Positions 23,120 through 34,934 of a DNA stretch of 64,000 bases are shown piece after piece (the stretch's first letter is position 1; each line of letters opens with the position of its first letter). Under the pieces are notes generated by a model that was given only the letters and a program-made list of their open reading frames with translations, had not been told where the DNA came from and searched no databases. The position numbers and the translations under genes were made by a program. The stretch is from Plectrocnemia conspersa (Eukaryota > Arthropoda > Insecta > Trichoptera > Polycentropodidae). The DNA lies in assembly GCA_009617715.1 (NCBI GenBank), contig VTFK01000063.1:1054001-1118000 (forward strand), read 5' to 3'.

Positions 23120-26100
23120 AAATTTTATGTATTTTAAGGGGCATTTTAATTTAAAGAACTTAAGAAAATAAATATTATGTGCTAATAAATAAATAGACAA
23201 ACATAGTATCGATTTAAATGTTGAATGTTGTCGCTGCTGTTTTTAATTTGAACACGAAGCTAATTAATTAATAATGTGCTAAATGGAACACTTATAAGTA
23301 GGGTATTTTTAATTAAAATTTTCAATATATAAAAAATAAATTAAAAGCATTTTTTATGTGAAATATATTATTATCATAATATTGAGAATAGTACAATAAT
23401 ATAAAAAAAAATAGGTACGAGACAAAACTGCGATTTTAAAATAATTTTAAAAATAAAATAAATTAAAAAATATTTCACGTTTTTTTTTTAAATATGAATT
23501 ATATTAGTAGATTAATAATAAAAATATATTGGTTAATGTAAATTATTTACTCACAATTAACTAGTTGATAGAAGTCATTTTTTTAAGTAGCAACTATTTA
23601 AAAAATCTTCTACAATTTGCTGTAGATTAAATGATTATGAATGTCCCTACAATATTATTTAGTTTTATTAAAAACTGTTGTAAAAATAACATTATTTGTT
23701 TATTTATTTGCAGTATGTCCAAATATTATCTATGTTCTAAATTATTTTATAATAGTATTTAAAAATTAAATTTGTCGACTTATCCAAATAGGTATTTAAT
23801 GCTTTATACGATTATCTGTAGATGACCCATTTTTTATATTTTTAATTAGAAGCAAGAAATTTTATTAAGAAGTAGCACATAATAGTTATGAATTATTAAA
23901 AATATATTTTAAAAAATATGTAGAATCTATCATACAATAAAAATAATTTAATCATAATTAAATTAATAATAAAAAGCGAAAACGACACTTTTCCTTTTTT
24001 GTTATTTACTATATTAATTCAAAGTACTAGTTTATATTAATTTATTCAGATGTAAACTTTTATAATATATTGTAAATTTATTTTAAATAAATTATTTTAG
24101 AAATTGTCATATTATTTAATAATATAATAAATATATTGTATTCAAGGTTTTGCTTTCTATCGTATTTTTAATACCAAACAATATAATAGTATTCATATTG
24201 ATTTTTTTTATACATTATGCAGATTAGTCGACAAACATTATATAATTCTAAGCAGTCTTAAAGCAACAATATTTTATCTTGTATTACATTTTTAATACCA
24301 TATATTTTTTTTATAAGTCAAATAATAAATAATATATAACTAATACAAACAAGTATGAATATAAAATATATACTCTAATGTTAGTTAATAAAGATGATTT
24401 TAACATAAAATATGAAATAGTATAAATTGGACCACAGTACGAAATAATACAAATTCTTAGTTAATCAAAGAGTTAAAAACTGGATTTCGTCAAGTTTAGA
24501 TTTACAATGCGTTTTTTAGGACGTTTCAAAAAAACATTTTTTAGAGCTCAGTGAGTCACAAAAGTGTCTCTATGGTAAACCTGTTATGATGTGTATAAAT
24601 TGATAGACTAAAGATGTTAAACCGTTTTTTATTTTCGTTCTGATATCAAATAATATTTTATTTTTTAATGTTGAATTATAATATAATATGATGTATATTT
24701 TTAAATTAGATTATATTACGATATGCACAGAAAAGCTATAAAAAGTGTAACAAATTATTGAACTGGCTCATATTTAATTAACCTATTGATCATGTGAGAG
24801 TTAAGATATTTAAAAAATAACACTTGAAAACTAGCAAGGGCTTGTATCTAATATAAAATAAATTTAATCTAAAAAATACAGAAAAAAATACTATTTATTT
24901 GTGAATCTCATTTAGCAGTATTGATTTTACTAATTGTAATATTTTTTATTATTACTTTTTTCTATTTTGTAAATGTTTATTTAACCAAAAAAAGCATTTT
25001 AAATAAAGCTTAAACCAAATTTAGGTATTAATTTTTTTATAAATTTAAAAATATAATACAGATATTGTTTATTAATACGGTAATATTACTAACAATATTA
25101 ATATCTAAAAAAAATAATGCAATCAGAAAATAAAAAAATATATTATTTCAATCATCTATCGTTTCATTAAATTTAATAAAATATTTAAGAAATAACCTGA
25201 TTGTGATAAAAAGTTGGTAGTGAAATTATGAATGAGTCATTTAATATATGTAAATAAAAAAAACACATGATTAATAATGCTAGGATAAAAATAGCATTTG
25301 ATACAATGTGGCACGAAATCTCAACCTATAAATAATCTAAATTTAAAACATGCTAATAAATATACAGATTATAAGCTTATACTTTAAAAGTAAAAGTTAT
25401 ATTGTTTTGCTAATTATTGAACTTTAGATACTGCGTAAAATTACAGTCAAGTCCATTTTATTGTTTAAACTAATACAATTTATATATGAAATGATACGGA
25501 CTAAGCTACGATTTGACCAAATTTTTATGGTCTTAAATCAGATGCAATTAAGTAACTAAAGTCTTTACAAAACCTAAGAAATTGTTACATTAAAAATAAA
25601 GTAAGAGAAAACTAAAGCAATATTTATTATAATTTACAGATAATCCTTTGCCATTACTTCTCAAAATAAATATGGTAACTGTATATAAATAAAAGATGAG
25701 CCAAAAATGTCTGGTGTAAAATTTATTAAAAATATCGCGAAACTCGGGTGCAAAATCTGCCATGAAAAACAGTATTTAACAAAATAAGTAGATATTTTAA
25801 TTTATATTTTATAAACAACTAAAAATACAAATAAAAACATAAGCTTGCTCGGTGTGGAGTTTTGTAGTAACACTAGTAATTAAAATCTGTTTATTCTTAT
25901 AGTCACTTAAAAGAGTTATATATTATATAAGACACCTTTTTGTACGCGAGAGCATATCAATCCATTCTTGTTAAGATCGGATTGATATGGCTTATTAATT
26001 CATAATATATTGATGTTATTTTAATTAATGTATATTATTTTTGTATAAATATATACATGATTTAATAATAAAGACTATTGTAGTGAAAATGAAATATTAA

Positions 26101-26320
26101 CTTTAACATTTTTTTATAGATTTTAGATATTTTATCATCAATAATATTGTATTTTAAATAAATATTTTATTGGCGTTTTAAAATATTTACATATAATTTT
26201 AATATCATCTCATAAACATACTAGCAGATATTATATCAACAGCTAATATATACATACTTCTTCCACAACTAATATGTATTGGTGAATTTCCTATTCGGAT
26301 CTTTAAAAGTCGGTTATGTC
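23120..26320. other. AT-rich stretch, no supported feature
   Basis: About 3.2 kb of very AT-rich DNA between the solo LTR and the first array promoter. No coding region, inverted-repeat element or exon was recognised. Confidence 0.5.
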
Positions 26321-26331
26321 ATGTTGTTCCT

Positions 26332-26400
26332 CACCGATCACTATATAAAGTTTCCTTCCGCAAAAGAAAGTCATACCTCAACCGACCGTTCCATGGTCAA
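26332..26400 (+). promoter_or_regulatory. Core promoter of array gene 1
   Basis: CACCGATCACTATATAAAG ends at 26350, with TATAAA starting at 26344. An initiator TCATAC has its A at 26373, 29 bp downstream, then ACCGACCGTTC in the 5' UTR. The same block precedes genes 2, 4, 5 and 6 with the same spacing. Further upstream GGTTATGTCAT (about 26313) matches GATTATGTCATTA before genes 5 and 6. Confidence 0.85.
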
Positions 26401-26442
26401 TATCACTTTAGAAAATATATCTAAATATACATACATACAAAA

Positions 26443-26871
26443 ATGTTCAGTAAATTGATTGTGAGTGATTGATGCTTTATTTATATTTTTATAATAAGTT
26501 TATTTATTCCTACGCATTTTATTTATAGTTTTTGGTAGTGGCGTTATTTATCGTTGCTGAGGCTGGACATTCATAGTGAGTTCATTTTTTAAGTTTATTA
26601 TAGTTCTGTCTATTATTTGAAATATATTTTTTTAAACAGTTCACATTACTTACCGCTTCGGATATACCATCACCGTGTGTACCATTACCCAGTGAAAATC
26701 CAACAAGTATCCAGTATTAAAACAGTGCCTGTGATCAAACATATACCTGTCATTAAAAAAGTGCCTGTGATCAAACACGTTTCCATAATCAAAGAAGTGC
26801 CCGTGGTCAAACACGTGCCTATTGTAAAAGTATGGCCAGTGATCCAAAAACAACATAGTTCTTCATGGTAG
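26443..26871 (+). CDS. Array gene 1: small secreted protein with KHVPVI repeats
   Basis: Spliced coding region: exon 1 26443-26460 (MFSKLI), exon 2 26529-26575, exon 3 26640-26871. It totals 297 nt, 98 residues, and stays in frame across both junctions. Exon 2 encodes FLVVALFIVAEAG, a signal-peptide core with likely cleavage after AEA, so the product should be secreted. The mature part starts SHYLPLRIYHHRVY, a motif shared with genes 2, 5 and 6, followed by about six hexads of the type VP(V/I)(I/V)K(H/K/E), then HSSSW at the C terminus. The stop is followed 13 nt later by a donor (26885); a non-coding exon 4 begins at 26952. Function is not recognised. The regular V-P-x-x-K hexads suggest an extended structural or cuticle-type peptide, which is inference. 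Confidence is high for the gene and low for its role. Confidence 0.85.
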
Positions 26872-26951
26872 TAAAAAGTCAATGGTAAGTTTTTAATTAT
26901 TGTATTTTATTTTTATATTATTTATAGTTTAAAATATTTATATTTTTACAG

Positions 26952-27060
26952 AATAACGAAGATGTGGCATCATCAAAGCATAATAATTAATTTATTTGCA
27001 TGTACATATGTGATCTAATAATATTATTTATATTTAATAAATACATTTTAATAATTTAAA
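26952..27060 (+). other. Gene 1 3' UTR exon with Pumilio-type site
   Basis: Follows acceptor TTTTTACAG (ending 26951). Carries TGTACATA at 27001-27008, which fits the Pumilio element UGUANAUA, and polyadenylation signal AATAAA at 27036-27041. Confidence 0.7.
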
Positions 27061-27064
27061 TGTT

Positions 27065-28920
27065 TTTAATTTATTCCAAATATATTGTATGAACTAATAT
27101 GAAAATAATAAAAAATGATTATGAAAGTAAAAGCAAATTTAATAATATATAATTATATGCAACATCTCTTTCTATTTTACATATTTGTGAAAAATTATAC
27201 TAAATCGCTTCGAATACATGTAAATTATATTGAATTAGTTTTATTTATTTAAATCATCATTATTATAGAATTTCTGCAATTAATTAAAAAATATAAAAGA
27301 TTTTTTATTTATTTATCTAAGATAAAATATTATTTAAAAGGTGGATCGCGGATTTTTTTATAGTCACTGAGTTATTTAAAAAAAAAAAAAAAATTACTAT
27401 TTTATTTATATTGATTAATTGTGTTCTAGCTAATCTTTGATTAATTTTTGACACCTTGATCTTATCCTAAATGATGAGATTTTTTCTGTATCACAATGTT
27501 TCATTTTTTTATTTGGTAATATCAATAATTTATCAATTATCTATGATATCCTCAATAAAAACATCGGATTAGCGAATAAGAATTGGGTACGACTTCAAAG
27601 ATCTGTGGAATTATTACTGATAATTTAAAGAAAATTGACTTGAAACAAAGACATGAAACGCAATTAAATCTATTAAAAAATCTAAAAAATTGATGCTCGA
27701 TAAACAGGTGCCAAATAGAATAAAGTCAGAAATCGTCCTTTGACAAAGCTACACTTTTTAGTACTATACTTATAATACTATAAAAAAACATGTTAACGGA
27801 TTTTAAAATTCAAGGTTGATCACTGGATATAAAACTAAAGAAACAGTATTGAATAATGGAATATTTTAAACGAAAAATTTTCATTGATATTACAATTGTT
27901 ATTTACTTATTAAACAATGCGAGAAGAAGATATGCGGGATTCTGCTTTTCTTTCATAAGCATTAGATACTATAAATAATTCTATATTAGACAATAAGTTA
28001 CAGTTGAGAAATTGAATTCAGAAGATTAGCAAGACAATATAACAAATAAGTACAGATCTTTAGGTAATAAACTCAAATCTTGAGATGACTTTCAACTCAA
28101 GTGAACCATTTAAAAAATAATATTTTGGCACATTTTTGTACATATTATATTAACATATGTATAAAAATGTGCCAATATAATAAATCTATGAAACGGTTTC
28201 TAAATATATTATTTCTTTTAAATGGCAAGTTTTAAGTTTAAACACAAACTAATATTAATTTTTATATTTAACTTTAAGAAAAATATTTTTAAAATATTTT
28301 AGCCCAAAATTTATAATATTACAATGCTTCATAATAAATATTTTGTGAAAAAATATTAAAAGTAAATTTTAAAAAACACTGTATATAAAAAACTTATGAA
28401 CAGTTTTTCATGCCAATATAAATTTTCAATATTCCAGAAAGCATTGATTTTTCAGTCTGTAGATTTCAATTTTACTGGACTTTGTCGAATGCCTATTTAA
28501 AAGCAAATAAATACTTAATTGTAAATGGTTTATGGTTCATATTGACATACCCTTTTGTAAAATAAAAATAAAAATTTAATTCATTTAACAAAAACTTACC
28601 ATCAGAGTTAATGTTCATGGTGTATATATATATATATATACTATTGTAATTAAAAATTATATATTTAGTTTGACTCATGTAATAAAATCTGAACAAATAA
28701 TTTGCGTTATTTAATTTAAAAATCATCTGAAACATAAATATTAATTAAGAAAAAAATATAGCAACAACAAAATATGTCGCTTAAAAAAGTTTTATCAATA
28801 ACACATCCGTAATAAAATAAAAAAAAGACTTAGCTTTAAACACAAATTTCTCAAGAATTTCTATGGGAATGTATCGGCATACCATTGGCGTCAAATAGTA
28901 TTCTAAGTAAACGAGGAAAA
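27065..28920. other. AT-rich stretch, no supported feature
   Basis: Between gene 1 and the inverted promoter copy. It includes a 15-bp poly-A run near 27380. No exon homologous to the array was found, although the minus strand downstream of the 29022 promoter runs into it. Confidence 0.45.
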
Positions 28921-28929
28921 ATATTATAA

Positions 28930-29150
28930 AGAAGAAGAACGTGTTTGTAAATTCATAAAATGATAGTGATAGTGGAACAGCCAGTCGTCGAATGAGATTA
29001 TTTTGCGGAAGAAAAGTTTATATACTGATCAGTGAAAAACTCTTAATGATTGCAATAAATAATTAATTTTTCTATTATTTTAATTTTCACAAAAAATGCA
29101 CATCGTTAGTAGTTTTTTTATGCATACATTATGCAAATTATATGATCTTT
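28930..29150 (-). promoter_or_regulatory. Inverted copy of the array promoter, coding part lost or unrecognised
   Basis: Read on the minus strand: GATCAGTATATAAAC, then CTTCCGCAAAATAA, then initiator TCATTC and ACTGGCTGTTCCACTATCAC. This matches the promoter and 5' UTR of genes 1 and 5. TATAAA starts at 29022 and the initiator A is at 28993, exactly 29 bp as in the intact genes. Upstream sequence on the same strand (ATAATTTGCATA, CTACTAACGA) also matches the region before genes 5 and 6. No MF-type exon 1 or AEAG exon follows, only short chance frames. Probably a promoter-bearing pseudogene in inverted orientation. Confidence 0.65.
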
Positions 29151-30329
29151 TTAATGGGCCAATTGATTATTTATATAAAATACATTTATTTAGGCATGCA
29201 AACATTATAAAAATATAAAATGTAAAAGTTTATTCTGTATTTTAATTACAAGAGTCGTCAATATGTATTTTTGCAAATATTGTTTTTTTTTATTTTAATA
29301 GAAACCAAATAAATAATTTTTTAGGTTATCAATACTGATTTTTTAAATCACATTAACTTGAATAAAGGATCTACAGTTATGGGAAAATATTTTAAAATCA
29401 ATATATAAATGTGTTATTTGTAAAGCATATTTTATAATTTTACACGTTGAAATTCATGAGATTAAAAAAGTAATTTTAAAATAAAGTTATGGAGTAACTA
29501 AAATATTTATTGAATTTTAGAACTTTATTTTTTATAAAACGTTGAAAAGCAATGTGTGTTTACTATTGTCTATTTTAAAACCACTGCCTTAGGAACTAGT
29601 CTTTACTTGGATGATAAGACTAAAGAATATATTTTTATTTTGAAATTACGTAATTAAATTAAGGGGGTCTTCGTTTTTATTGAAAATAAAATAAAATTCT
29701 TAATCGTTCTTTATAAACATTATTTTCACAAATTTTTAGTTTTCAAATTTTGTGAATGCTTTCTTCGATTATTTTTTTATAACCAGAAACCTTTTGTATG
29801 CAATTTTCATTCTATAAATTTGAAGTTGGTTTCTATTGTAGTTAGTTTTTTAGTAAAATCAAATATAAATTACTTGATCTTTTTCCAGGTTTTTCGTGTC
29901 ATGCGGATTTTTATTGACATAATTTTATTATATTACTGCAATAGGAAATGGGTACTGGAAACGATAAAATCATTTCGTGGAATCGAATGGACAATAGTTG
30001 ACTGAATGTTGTGTATATTCCAGGACATGCACATAAACTGTCTTTGGATTAAAATAATTATGGTAACTATATGGCGGAAAAGCAAAGAAAGTGTTTATCA
30101 TATTTTTTTTTATACAAAAATACTAGCCGATGAAAGTCAATTAGTAAAACACATGTATTAGCATACAAAATATTTATAAAAAAAACTTTATCGATTAACT
30201 AAAAACTTACATTTGATTTGCATGGTGCATAATATAACTACTAATGGTATTCATTTCCCGTGAAAATTATTAATATTGATGAATCGAAACTATTCTAAAA
30301 CATACTTTCCTATTTGATCTCTGAGATCT

Positions 30330-30400
30330 CTGAGTTACTATATAAAGTTTTCTTTTTGCAAAACTAACTCATATCACAACTGATCGTTCCAACGTCTCTA
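30330..30400 (+). promoter_or_regulatory. Core promoter of array gene 2
   Basis: ACTATATAAAG with TATAAA from 30341. The initiator in ACTCATATC has its A at 30371, 30 bp downstream, followed by ACTGATCGTTC, which matches the 5' UTR block of the other copies. Confidence 0.85.
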
Positions 30401-30434
30401 TCGTTTTATAATATATAAATTTAAAACATACAAA

Positions 30435-31054
30435 ATGTTTACAAAATTAATAGTGAGTTTTAGTTTTATTTATTATTTCAAGATCAAGTGTTATTTATTA
30501 TTTCAAGATCAATATTCTTAACAATTTTTTTTTAGTTTTCTATTGTTGCGCTATTTGTTGTTGCTGAGGCTGGTACTGGATGGAACGGAGGGTGAGTTAA
30601 GATTATATATTTGTCAAAGTTCATCTTTGTATTTAATTAATATTTTATTATAATTTTTTTTTTATAATAATGTAGACACCGTTACATAACGCAACGCATA
30701 TACCACCATACTGTGCATCCAAGACCAGTGATCCATGAGCAGCTACCTCACTTTCATGAACATCAACCTCACTTCGATGAACATCTAACTCACTTTAACG
30801 AACACCCATCACATTTCCATGAACACCAACATCACTTCGATGAGCATCAACCGCAATTCCATGTACATCAACCTCACATCCTTGAACATCAGCCACACAT
30901 CCATGAACATCAACCTCATTTCCTTGAACACCAGCCACACATTCATGAACACCAACCTCACTACTTTGAACCACGACCTCACTACATTGAACAACGACCT
31001 CACTACATTGAACACCGACCTCACTTCAATGAACACCATCATTCTTCGTGGTAG
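30435..31054 (+). CDS. Array gene 2: secreted His-rich heptad-repeat protein
   Basis: Exon 1 30435-30452 (MFTKLI), exon 2 30536-30591, exon 3 30676-31054. It totals 453 nt, 150 residues, in frame throughout. The signal peptide core is FSIVALFVVAEAG. The mature part opens with HRYITQRIYHHTVH, then about fourteen heptads of the form H-(F/I/Y)-x-E-H-Q-P from about residue 48 to 143, encoded by 21-bp DNA repeats, and ends HHHSSW. Histidine makes up a large share of the repeat, so divalent-metal binding or pH-dependent assembly in the extracellular space is plausible but not shown. A donor GTAAGT (31068) lies 13 nt past the stop; exon 4 starts at 31138. Reverse-strand frames over the repeat are shadows. 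Confidence 0.85.
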
Positions 31055-31137
31055 TAAAAATCTAACGGTAAGTTGCTGCTAATTAATATGTTTAAATTAT
31101 ATATTATTAAATTAATCATTTTTATTTATATTTTTAG

Positions 31138-31240
31138 CTGCTATAAAATAATTTACACAACATAATCATAATAAATTATTCTATATAACATGTACATATG
31201 TGATTTAAAAAATATTATTTATATTAAATAAATTAATGTT
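31138..31240 (+). other. Gene 2 3' UTR exon with Pumilio-type site
   Basis: Acceptor ATTTTTAG ends at 31137. TGTACATA lies at 31191-31198 and AATAAA at 31227-31232, the same layout as gene 1. Confidence 0.7.
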
Positions 31241-31880
31241 TACCATATTATTTGTCTTTTTTTATTCTTATTTATTTAATAAACATAAACATAAAATCAT
31301 ATATATTGAACTAATAAATCTATAATAATAATAATTAAAATAAATAAAGGTATTGTTTTAATATAAAATATAACTAATAGAAATAAATAAAGCCTAAGCC
31401 TAGATTATAAATAAAAATAAGCAAACCAGAATATAAAAAAATATTTATAAATGCAATTTGATTTTTTTTATAAAGTGATTTTTAAAATATCCTTAAATGT
31501 CTTAGACTTACTCGTTTTACAATAATTTTGTAAAAATATTTTGAACAACATCTTTATTAAAGAAAAATTTATAATTGACAAAATTAATACCTGAATTAAT
31601 AATTCTATATAGAAATTTATAAATCTATGTGGTTCTTGCAAAAAAAAATTACGTGCAAGCCCACCAAAAAATATATTAAAATATATTTATTCTTCATAGT
31701 AAATAATGTATAATACTAACGGAGTTCATATCTTATAAAAATGATTAATGTTTAAAAATAATTACTATGTATTATCTCCGAGAGTCAAACAGTTTAATTT
31801 TAACCAAATAAACTCACACCACTATTGACCGTTCTACCGTCGCTATCGTCATATAAAATATAATAACATTTAAAGCAAAA

Positions 31881-32163
31881 ATGTTCAGAAAATTACTAGT
31901 GAGTTTCAATTAAAATAATATATTTTAATGATTAGTTACTTTATTAATACGTATGTATATTTTATAGTATATTTTTAGTATAATTATCATTGTGTTATTT
32001 GTCATTGCTGAGGCTCACAATGCAACGGGAGGACAGTGAGTTAACATGTTATTTGTGTCAAATATTTTAAGAGAGTAATGATTATTTTTAAATGTTCTAT
32101 TTTTTAAATAGAGTACATAACATATCGGTACGCATATTCCATGAGCACGTGAACCCAATATGA
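31881..32163 (+). pseudogene. Array gene 3: truncated paralog, probably dying
   Basis: Exon 1 31881-31898 (MFRKLL), exon 2 31968-32035, exon 3 32112-32163. With these borders the 138 nt (45 residues) stay in frame, giving a signal core IIIIVLFVIAEA and then ISVRIFHEHV, a remnant of the RIYHHR motif, before a TGA at 32161. The acceptor in the position used by siblings (ending 31978) would shift the frame; the open frame requires the upstream acceptor ending at 31967. The repeat core, Ser-Trp end and post-stop donor are missing. The TATA box has decayed (CTATGTATTA near 31765), while the UTR block TTGACCGTTC survives. The 3' region keeps TGTACATA (32300-32307) and AATAAA (32339-32344). It may still yield a 45-residue secreted peptide if transcribed, but pseudogene is more likely. 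Confidence 0.7.
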
Positions 32164-32349
32164 GACCATTCTCCATTGAAGAAAATAATATGGTTACTTT
32201 TTACTTTAATATTTTTTGCTTATTTTTTAGACTTAAATGAATAAGAGATACATTTAAAATATATTATTCAATATATTAGTAGCTTTTTAATTGAATGCAT
32301 GTACATATGTATGAAACGCAAAAATATTAGGGGTATGAAATAAATGAGT

Positions 32350-34380
32350 ACTAACTGTTAATCAGCTATTTTATTTGTTCCCCAATTCATTATTAAGCAT
32401 ATAAAAAATAAAGTATATATAATTTATGTTTTGGATGTGCTTTTGCTATTCCAGTAGTTATTAAGAAGTTTGATAAAGATAACATTTATTTTTGGTAGGC
32501 TGATTTAGTCAACATGTAATGTTCATTTGCCAATCTACCAAAAAAATAAGATCTAGAAAGTTTGTATCTAGGAATGACATTTCATGATTTTTTTTATATC
32601 ATATAAAACATTCTTACAATATATATTTTTATTAAAAATCATTATTTATTAGAAAAATTTGTTTAAAATAATTAAAAAAATTAAAAATATAATAAATGCA
32701 ATGCGAAATATTTCTATTAAAATGTACTTAAAAATATCACATTCTAAGAGACTGTAAAACTACAGTACAAAGCAAATAATTCTTAATTTTACATATCGAA
32801 GCGTTTTTAAAAATAGCTGTGTATGTCAGAGCTATATTAAAATTATAAATGGGAGCAACAAATAAATCGTTATAAATGATAACTGTCAGTTAAAAGTCGA
32901 AGGGGTTATCTATGTAATTTTTTTTAATGTTTAAAAAAATGGTAAACATACATATGCTATCTATCGAAAAAAATCATAATATTTGTTGACTGACGAACAA
33001 GCGTTTTTACGAAACTAAGGTCTTTATTAATCTGAAAAATCAGTTTTATAGTTTCCATTGATTTTTATACAGAAAGATAATAATCTCGTTTACTAGTTGT
33101 GTATTTTGATAAAAGTTTTTGGCTATTACTTGATCTGCATTAAAGAATTACAGGTACTAAATGCATTATATTAAATTATATTTAGTCGGTTATATCTTAT
33201 CTTTTTTTTCATTAAAAAGTCTGACTTTTGTCCTATTATTTATAGTATTTTTTAACACAAAATAATACAGAATTCTTGATGATATAATGCAAATATTATA
33301 AAAATATGCAATCATATAAACACTATTTTTAAAACACAATATTAAAAATCGTACTTTAGAACTAAACCAAAATATACTTTATATTTTTGGATGTGAATAT
33401 GTTGCCATGATTAAAGAAAAAATAATTAATTCAGGTAAGATAGGGTGCAATAAGCGTGTCATTATGGTGGAGAAAGATGCAGCTAAACTGTGTTATGTTA
33501 AAATTCAGGGAGTTAATTATTATGAGGATGCTTCTAATATTACTGAATGAAGGATATACACTTCATCAATAAAAAAGTAGATTTTAAATAAAAAAAAAAT
33601 AAATTGTATATATATAATAGAATTAAAATATTATATGTTACATAAAATATTTACACACTTAGTCTACCAAATTTTTTCCAGACGTATTTTTTTTAATTTA
33701 CGAATCAAAATGAATAAAAAATTTTTTTCTTTATTTAATGTATGCAATACTATTTTATTTTCATATATTGTTTACAACTACCCCTAATTAAATTGAAAAT
33801 ATTCGATTTTTCGACTTTTACGATAACATTTAGAAGCAATTAATCACGCAACTCGATTTTGTGAACTAAATTTATTATTAGTTAATTTGATTTTTGTACA
33901 CTATTACTTTTTTTTAAAGTAACTATTAATAACCATTTTATTAAATAATACAAAAATCGCGTGTATTTTATATATACTTTTATTTTGCATTGGGTTAGAT
34001 CAGATGTTGCTGTATATTATACATGTTTTATCTTTTATTTTATTTTTAAGTACGAGTAATATTATCTTATAAGGACTATAAAACTAAAATTATATATATT
34101 ACATAAAACTGTCTCAAATAGCAACTGTTAGGCAAACTATTTAATAATACCAAAATATCCTTGTTAGAGAAAAAAAACTGGTTCCCAAAATTTTATTTAT
34201 ATATAGATCTAATTAAAATGTTGAATATACCTTGACATTTTCCAATACATTTTATACAATCATAATGTTTGCATTTTATTGCGAAAACTGTAGAATTTTA
34301 TAAAATTTATAGGTATTAAAAAAGACTAAAATCTACATAATGAATATCTTTACTAAATAGAAAAAATCTAATAGCGACAT
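32350..34380. other. AT-rich spacer between genes 3 and 4
   Basis: Apart from the small open frame at 33407-33550, nothing is supported. From about 34205 the sequence (TCTAATTAAAATG, TTGAATATACCTTGACATTTT) resembles the upstream blocks of genes 5 and 6, so the duplicated unit probably begins here. Confidence 0.4.
33407..33550 (+). CDS. Unrecognised 47-codon open frame in AT-rich DNA
   Basis: ATG to TGA with 47 residues. It includes GCNKRVIMVEKDAAKLCYVK and then GVNYYEDASNITE. It is GC-richer than its surroundings and has a protein-like composition, but no splice sites, domain or signal peptide. It may be a leftover of a mobile-element gene. Low confidence. Confidence 0.25.
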   Translation: MIKEKIINSGKIGCNKRVIMVEKDAAKLCYVKIQGVNYYEDASNITE

Positions 34381-34399
34381 GTAATTTTAAAATATTTTT

Positions 34400-34463
34400 C
34401 CTCACCGATCACTATATATAGTATCCTGCAAAACATGTCTTCATACTACAACTGACCGTTTTA
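34400..34463 (+). promoter_or_regulatory. Core promoter of array gene 4, separated from its gene
   Basis: CTCACCGATCACTATATATAG, then TCATACTAC (A at 34443) and ACTGACCGTT, matching the sibling promoters. A transposon follows directly at 34464. The TATA box is therefore about 2.47 kb from the ATG instead of 94-102 bp; removing the element and one TTA would restore about 101 bp. Confidence 0.8.
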
Positions 34464-34608
34464 TAGTCCAGTCAAATAAGGCGAAATAAAGGCTAAACCT
34501 CGGAATGAAAGATACCAAGCTGAAATTTTGCACAGACCTTCGTTTTGATGTTCTAAGGACAGGGTGAAAAGTCTCATAAAATATCGTGTCTGCTAATCAA
34601 GATATCAA

Positions 34609-34628
34609 AGGTCAAAGGTCAAAGGTCA
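34609..34628 (+). promoter_or_regulatory. Triple AGGTCA direct repeat (DR1) in the transposon TIR
   Basis: AGGTCA occurs at 34609-34614, 34616-34621 and 34623-34628 with one base between each, giving two overlapping DR1 elements, the preferred target of HNF4 and RXR/USP-type nuclear receptors. The right TIR has two half-sites in mirrored orientation. Confidence 0.7.
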
Positions 34629-34934
34629 CAAAATTTGATTTTTTGCAAATATCTCGCGTTTTATGCGTTGCACGTCATTAGATGCTTCACAAAACTTGTA
34701 AAGCATAAAATTATCTACAAGTTTAGTTATAATATTTGTTTTGTATCATTAACCGTTTTTGAGATATAGCGCGAAGAGTGGGAGGCGTACATCCGTTTAT
34801 AGAATCCAGCGAGTATTTCTACCTACTTAACTTGGTATAAGCTTTGAAAAAGTAAACAATCGTGAAAAAAGTGGTCTCGGCAAGTCGTTTGAACCATAAT
34901 TTTATTACTTTCTTCATTGTATTATTAGGAATTA

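Noticed and set aside
30809..31042. Open frames antisense or shifted to the gene 2 repeats
   Set aside because: Any frame of a 21-bp repeat stays open; the spliced + frame is supported by signal peptide and junction phase.
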